Assembly: GCA_903896045.1 (NCBI GenBank)
Contig: CAITWD010000017.1
Span: 62,001-126,000 of the forward strand
Direction of reading: 5' to 3'
From: an uncultured Actinomycetes bacterium
GTDB taxonomy: Bacteria > Actinomycetota > Thermoleophilia > Miltoncostaeales > Miltoncostaeaceae
Length of the DNA stretch: 64,000 nt
The position numbers and the translations under genes are program-made. Of this stretch, positions 60,787 through 64,000 are shown piece by piece. The notes under the pieces were generated by a model. It was not told where the DNA came from. It did not search any database and saw only the letters and a list, made by a program, of their open reading frames with translations. Each line of letters begins with the position of its first letter. Positions within the stretch are counted from its first letter, which is position 1.

Positions 60787-62183
60787 TATTCGCTCCTCAA
60801 CACTTCGGCGGGACTGATGCGGGTGATGGTTGCCGCGGCGACGGTGCTGCCGAGGGCGGCAATCACGAGGGCGGCGATAATTGCGAACAGGATTGTTGAC
60901 CAACCTGCTGCCGTGTGCACTTGGGTCAACGCATTGTTGACACCCCGAATACGGAATCCGCCAACGCCGCCACCACCGGCGCCTGGGGGAGGTGCAAACC
61001 CGGAACCGCCGCCGCGGAAGCCTCCGCCTCCGCCGCGGACGAAGCCACCGTTGGCGTTGGAATTGCTTGCCGTGACAAGCGTTGAGGTAATCGGACTGCT
61101 GATCAGGATGCCGATCACGAGTCCGACGACTGCGCCAAGCGCGGTGAAGGTCGTTGACTCGGCGACAAACTGCGTCATGACAGAACGATTTGGTGCGCCA
61201 ATTGCTTTGAGCACACCAATCTCGCGACGACGTTCACGGACGATCATCAGCATCGAGAGCAACAGAATGATTGCCGCCCCGATGACGCATCCGATCAATG
61301 TGTAGGTCGAGATGGTCTTGACCGAATTGAGCGGTGACAACTGGGCTTCTACCGTTGATTGAGTAGATGTCACATCTGCTGTCGATCCCAACTGATTGGT
61401 CGTGGCTGTCACGACACCGGCAACGTTATCGACGGAGTCTGCGGTGAGCACTGCGGAGGTCACCTGATGCGGGGCTGCGGCAAGACGCTGGACGCTTGCC
61501 AGCGGCATGAGCACTGTCGCATTGGCGAAGGTCGAGCCGGCGTCGTAGATCCCGACGACCTTGATCGATGCTCCCCAGGCGGTAAAACTCGAGCCGAGGC
61601 TGAGTTTGTTGGCGGTGGCCATGTCGGTCCCGATGAGCGCCACGTTTGCATTCGAGGTAGGGGCAAAGGCGACGCCCGAGACGAGCTTTTCGGTGCCGCC
61701 ACCATTTGCGCCACCGACGAGCGATGTCCCCGGGCTGTTTGTTCCGGTGACACGGATCGGAAGCGTGAAGGTTCCGGTGCCATTACCGCCACCAAAGCCA
61801 CCTCCGCCGCCGCCGCCACCACCAAACTCTTGGCCGAGTGTTCCCGGGGTGATTGGGGATGTCAGTGATGTGTCGGTGCCGGTCGTCAGGCGTTGGTTCA
61901 AGGATTCCTGCACCGCGACGACATGGGGAACCGAAAGAAGGCTGTTGACCTGCGTATCGGTGAGCGGCGTGCCGCCGCCTTGACCTCCGAAGAAGCCGCG
62001 CGGGGAGATCACGATGGTGTTTCCAGTTGATGCCCGGACCGAGGAAATTTTTGCGGAAACGGCTTGTCGGGCAATCAGCATTGAGACCGAAAGTGCGATG
62101 ACCACACCCAAGATCACGATGATGCCGACGGCGCGTACTCCGTTGCGGAAGGTGTTACGAACCCCGCGAAGGATTGCGTTCAC
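60786..62183 (-). CDS. MacB/FtsX-type ABC permease with glycine-rich insertions
   Basis: 465 aa. TM1 (VGIIVILGVVIALSVSMLIA), a large extracytoplasmic domain, then TM2 (GCVIGAAIILLLSMLMIV), TM3 (FTALGAVVGLVIGILISSPI) and TM4 (TILFAIIAALVIAALGSTVA), with the FtsX hallmark RERRREIGVLKAIGAPNRSV after TM2. Two Gly-rich segments stand out: about residues 120-138 in the periplasmic-type domain (FGGGGGGGGGFGGGNG) and about 375-410 in the TM3-TM4 loop (FVRGGGGGFRGGGSGFAPPP). AAAGGA before the GTG at 62183 is good; the longer frame to 62222 is less likely. Confidence 0.88.
   Translation of the reverse strand: MNAILRGVRNTFRNGVRAVGIIVILGVVIALSVSMLIARQAVSAKISSVRASTGNTIVISPRGFFGGQGGGTPLTDTQVNSLLSVPHVVAVQESLNQRLTTGTDTSLTSPITPGTLGQEFGGGGGGGGGFGGGNGTGTFTLPIRVTGTNSPGTSLVGGANGGGTEKLVSGVAFAPTSNANVALIGTDMATANKLSLGSSFTAWGASIKVVGIYDAGSTFANATVLMPLASVQRLAAAPHQVTSAVLTADSVDNVAGVVTATTNQLGSTADVTSTQSTVEAQLSPLNSVKTISTYTLIGCVIGAAIILLLSMLMIVRERRREIGVLKAIGAPNRSVMTQFVAESTTFTALGAVVGLVIGILISSPITSTLVTASNSNANGGFVRGGGGGFRGGGSGFAPPPGAGGGGVGGFRIRGVNNALTQVHTAAGWSTILFAIIAALVIAALGSTVAAATITRISPAEVLRSE
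61787..61830. repeat. GGN/CCN microsatellite in the permease gene
   Basis: A run of CCG/CCA triplets on the plus strand (poly-Gly in the minus-strand product). A second, broken Gly-rich stretch lies at about 60962-61050. Such runs can slip, but neither breaks the frame here. Confidence 0.7.
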
Positions 62184-62232
62184 GTGCGTCCTTTGTTGTG
62201 ACGGCGAATGTTGACGTTGCACTGCTCGATCG

Positions 62233-62252
62233 CATATTCCCGGCTGAATATG
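62233..62252. promoter_or_regulatory. Inverted repeat upstream of the MacB-like operon
   Basis: CATATTC-N6-GAATATG, perfect 7-bp arms, 50-70 nt upstream of the permease start. Size and symmetry fit a dimeric repressor site. The remainder of 62253-62447 shows only a weak hairpin GAGCGC/GCGCTC (62349-62369) downstream of the secreted protein gene. Confidence 0.45.
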
Positions 62253-62447
62253 AGAATCCCCTTAGAATCATGTTAGGAGTGCGCGCGGGATTGAGGGCCG
62301 CCGCGATCAACGCATAACCGATGCGCGCCGTGGATGAAAAATCTTGGAGAGCGCAACCTTTATGCGCTCAATCCCGCGTCGATTTTCGCGCCTGCGCCGC
62401 CCTCTCTCTGGGATCGGGGGCGGCGCGTGATGAAAGAAGCGCTTCGA

Positions 62448-63482
62448 TTACTTGAGGACGCAGGCCCCTGCGGCGTTCGACCATGTGGGCTGGACCGCAT
62501 AGTTCTTTCCACCGAGCGAAATGTTCGCCGATAGTGGGTTCCAGATGCACTTATCTGCGGTTTCATTGCCTGCGTAGTCAAGCCATGCGGCACTGCCAGC
62601 GACGGGGTTCGGGTTGACTTCTGCCTCGGCGTACTCGTGTCCAGCGGTGATTGAGAATCCGTCGAAGTAACCGTTACCAAAGCTGTTCCACTTTGTGGAG
62701 GTCGCATTGACCGAGTTTGTTCCACACGTCGCGCCGAATGCGGGCTCGTATGGAATGTAGGCAAATGCCAAGTTGTTTGTGCCACCGTTGTAGCTCGTGA
62801 TCCCATGGGTGGCGCACCAGCTGGTGCCGTAGCCCGCGACCGAATTGGTGCTGGGGGTAAAGACAAAGAACGTCGCATCCTGTGTCGCGGGGTTATAGCC
62901 AAGGTTCTTGGCCGCATATCCGGCCGCATAGGCGGCTTCGTTCGCAACATCAGTCATTGTCGGGGTCACGGGAATGGCGTTTGTGGAATCGATGAATGCG
63001 CCGTGGAATTCATTCGATGTATTCGCGATATGCGTCGTGCCGGAGGGGCATGCCACTGATTGAAGTGGCGCGCCCTGGCAGTACTGGTTCATCACGTTGC
63101 TCCAAGGGGATCCACCAACATTGGTCAAAAACCCCGTACTGGTCGAGCCGGGCTTCGATCCCGGTGCACCGATATAGGCCATCGCCTGTTGGTTCGTATA
63201 CGAGTACGCCCCATTGGTGCCTGTGACGACGGGCGTGCTCCACCACTTTCCCCAGTACACGACATAAATCGCAGGAGACTTTTCGACCGAACCACCCTGA
63301 TAGGTCAACTGCGCAACCGGGTTAGTTGACGTTGTCGTTGCGGCGGTGGTACGGACGCGCATCGCATCATTTACCAGGGCAGCGCTCCGCGTGTGCCCTG
63401 CTGGCACGAACGTGGTTGCCAGCGCGGCAAGTGAGAGTGCAATGGTTGCGCCGATGGTGCCGAAAACAAAACGCCGATACAT
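62448..63482 (-). CDS. Secreted HExxE protein, EXORDIUM-like
   Basis: 344 aa. Signal peptide MYRRFVFGTIGATIALSLAA-LATTFVPAG, then a Thr/Asn-rich mature protein. IYVVYWGKWW near the start and SITAGHEYAEAEVNP with AAWLDYAGNETADKCIW near the end are the blocks I know from secreted bacterial proteins related to the plant EXORDIUM/phosphate-induced family; the HEYAE resembles a metal-binding HExxE site. Four to six cysteines probably form disulfides. AAAGGA 6-7 nt upstream fixes the ATG at 63482. Enzyme activity is not shown for the family. Confidence 0.75.
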   Translation of the reverse strand: MYRRFVFGTIGATIALSLAALATTFVPAGHTRSAALVNDAMRVRTTAATTTSTNPVAQLTYQGGSVEKSPAIYVVYWGKWWSTPVVTGTNGAYSYTNQQAMAYIGAPGSKPGSTSTGFLTNVGGSPWSNVMNQYCQGAPLQSVACPSGTTHIANTSNEFHGAFIDSTNAIPVTPTMTDVANEAAYAAGYAAKNLGYNPATQDATFFVFTPSTNSVAGYGTSWCATHGITSYNGGTNNLAFAYIPYEPAFGATCGTNSVNATSTKWNSFGNGYFDGFSITAGHEYAEAEVNPNPVAGSAAWLDYAGNETADKCIWNPLSANISLGGKNYAVQPTWSNAAGACVLK

Positions 63483-63785
63483 GACCAGTCCTTTAATGGA
63501 TCTCCCCTGGGAGGCTATTCCTGCATATGAGTGCATCCATCTGATGTTTGGGGAGGATTGTGCTCGACGATCGGTGGGGTTGGCTCCCCACAGGCGCGGT
63601 CGTGGGCGCTTCGATCGTGCGTGAAGTGAGAGAGGTGCCGTAATCCGTCGGGCATTGATGCCCATGTATGTGTAGTAGGTGCTCCTGAAACGCGGGTTTA
63701 TCGAGCGTTCGCGCTAGAAAATGTCAGAGAGACGGCGTATGCCCCGACCGCCGCATATTGGCTCAAACAAATGATTGGAGCCGCA
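63483..63785. other. Divergent intergenic region with two small hairpins
   Basis: Hairpins GTGGGG/CCCCAC (63574-63591) and GGGCA/TGCCC (63650-63663) lie between the two secreted-protein genes. No ORF and no riboswitch that I recognise. Confidence 0.45.
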
Positions 63786-64000
63786 ATGAGAGCGCGGAAA
63801 TCCCCATCGCGGGGAGTAGTTATTGGGGTGCTTGCAGGCATTTCAGCTGTTGGTGGAACTGTCGCGTATGGGGCGGCGACTGCCCCCTCTCCGCCGGTTC
63901 CCTAGATCATCCATGCCTGCTGGAACCCGAAGCAGGGTGCGTGGGCGTCCTTGCGTATTTCTCGTTACAACCAGGTCTGTCCGACTGGCTGGGTCAATAT
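63786..64000 (+). pseudogene. Secreted-protein gene interrupted by an in-frame TAG, open at window end
   Basis: From ATG 63786 (TTGGAG 5 nt upstream) the frame encodes a signal peptide (RARKSPSRGVVIGVLAGISA, VGGTVAYGAATAPSPPVP) and then TAG at 63903-63905. After the TAG the same frame continues to the end of the window as IIHACWNPKQGAWASLRIS and RYNQVCPTGWVN, the start of a Cys-containing secreted domain common in actinobacteria (IHAC... CPxG). The stop falls exactly between signal peptide and domain. Nonsense mutation, sequencing error or amber readthrough are the options. Confidence 0.6.

Overview
The window looks like ordinary chromosome of a GC-rich Gram-positive-type bacterium, most likely an actinobacterium (Actinomycetota, possibly a Thermoleophilia-like lineage). 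The signs are many GTG starts and 4-bp ATGA/GTGA gene overlaps, TANNNT -10 boxes, several apparently leaderless genes, a GuaB3-type IMP dehydrogenase paralogue, a WhiG/FliA-type sigma factor, a sufR-sufBD-Rieske-sufCSU gene order, a three-subunit proton-translocating transhydrogenase and no flagellar genes. This placement is an inference from gene content; no 16S gene is present. I see no phage, insertion sequence, integron or CRISPR array.

Layout. 1-9 kb: end of an HD-GYP c-di-GMP phosphodiesterase, an ABC-2 drug/lipid exporter pair, a small DMT exporter, a secreted glycosidase-like protein, DUF4395, an acyl-CoA dehydrogenase, then stress-type genes (UspA-like, DUF302, AhpD-like) and two decayed genes. 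9.6-16 kb: a CAU tRNA, flavin reductase, murI, a sirtuin, a TPR-GGDEF diguanylate cyclase, rph-rdgB and membrane proteins. 17-24 kb: proA, an AEC transporter with pyrF, a PfkB sugar kinase and guaB3-guaA behind a leader with an intrinsic terminator. 24.8-34 kb: a long colinear block rplM-rpsI-glmM-glmS-acpS-nnr-alr-tRNA nucleotidyltransferase and a cobalamin adenosyltransferase, joining translation, amino-sugar/cell-wall precursor supply, metabolite repair and tRNA processing. 34.5-38 kb: a secreted NlpC/P60 hydrolase with an apparently non-AUG start, a DsbA-like protein and two small related proteins.

37.7-44.8 kb: the complete SUF iron-sulfur cluster assembly operon (sufB, sufD, Rieske ferredoxin, sufC, sufS, sufU, SufT-like, A-type carrier) with a divergent SufR-like regulator. 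45.2-47.2 kb: a four-gene, fully translationally coupled cassette (hot-dog thioesterase, metal-dependent hydrolase, unknown 101-aa protein, NTF2-fold protein) of unknown role. 47.3-52.8 kb: a 7Fe-type ferredoxin, an Mrp cluster carrier, two metallo-beta-lactamase-fold enzymes, an RpiB-like isomerase, a lipoprotein and a sigma factor. 53-56 kb: pntAA-pntAB-pntB. 56-57.2 kb: a Nif3-like protein, tRNA-Gly and tRNA-Cys. 57.4-64 kb: an accessory-looking end with a PEBP protein, a methyltransferase fused by overlap to an arsC remnant, a frameshifted beta-sandwich gene, a MacB-like ABC exporter with glycine-rich insertions, a secreted HExxE protein and a secreted-protein gene split by an in-frame TAG.

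No obvious defence island was found. The strongest candidates for something not yet described are the guaB3 leader (a leaderless 29-codon ORF ending inside a terminator), the four-gene thioesterase/hydrolase cassette, and the pair of small proteins sharing a C-terminal helix motif.
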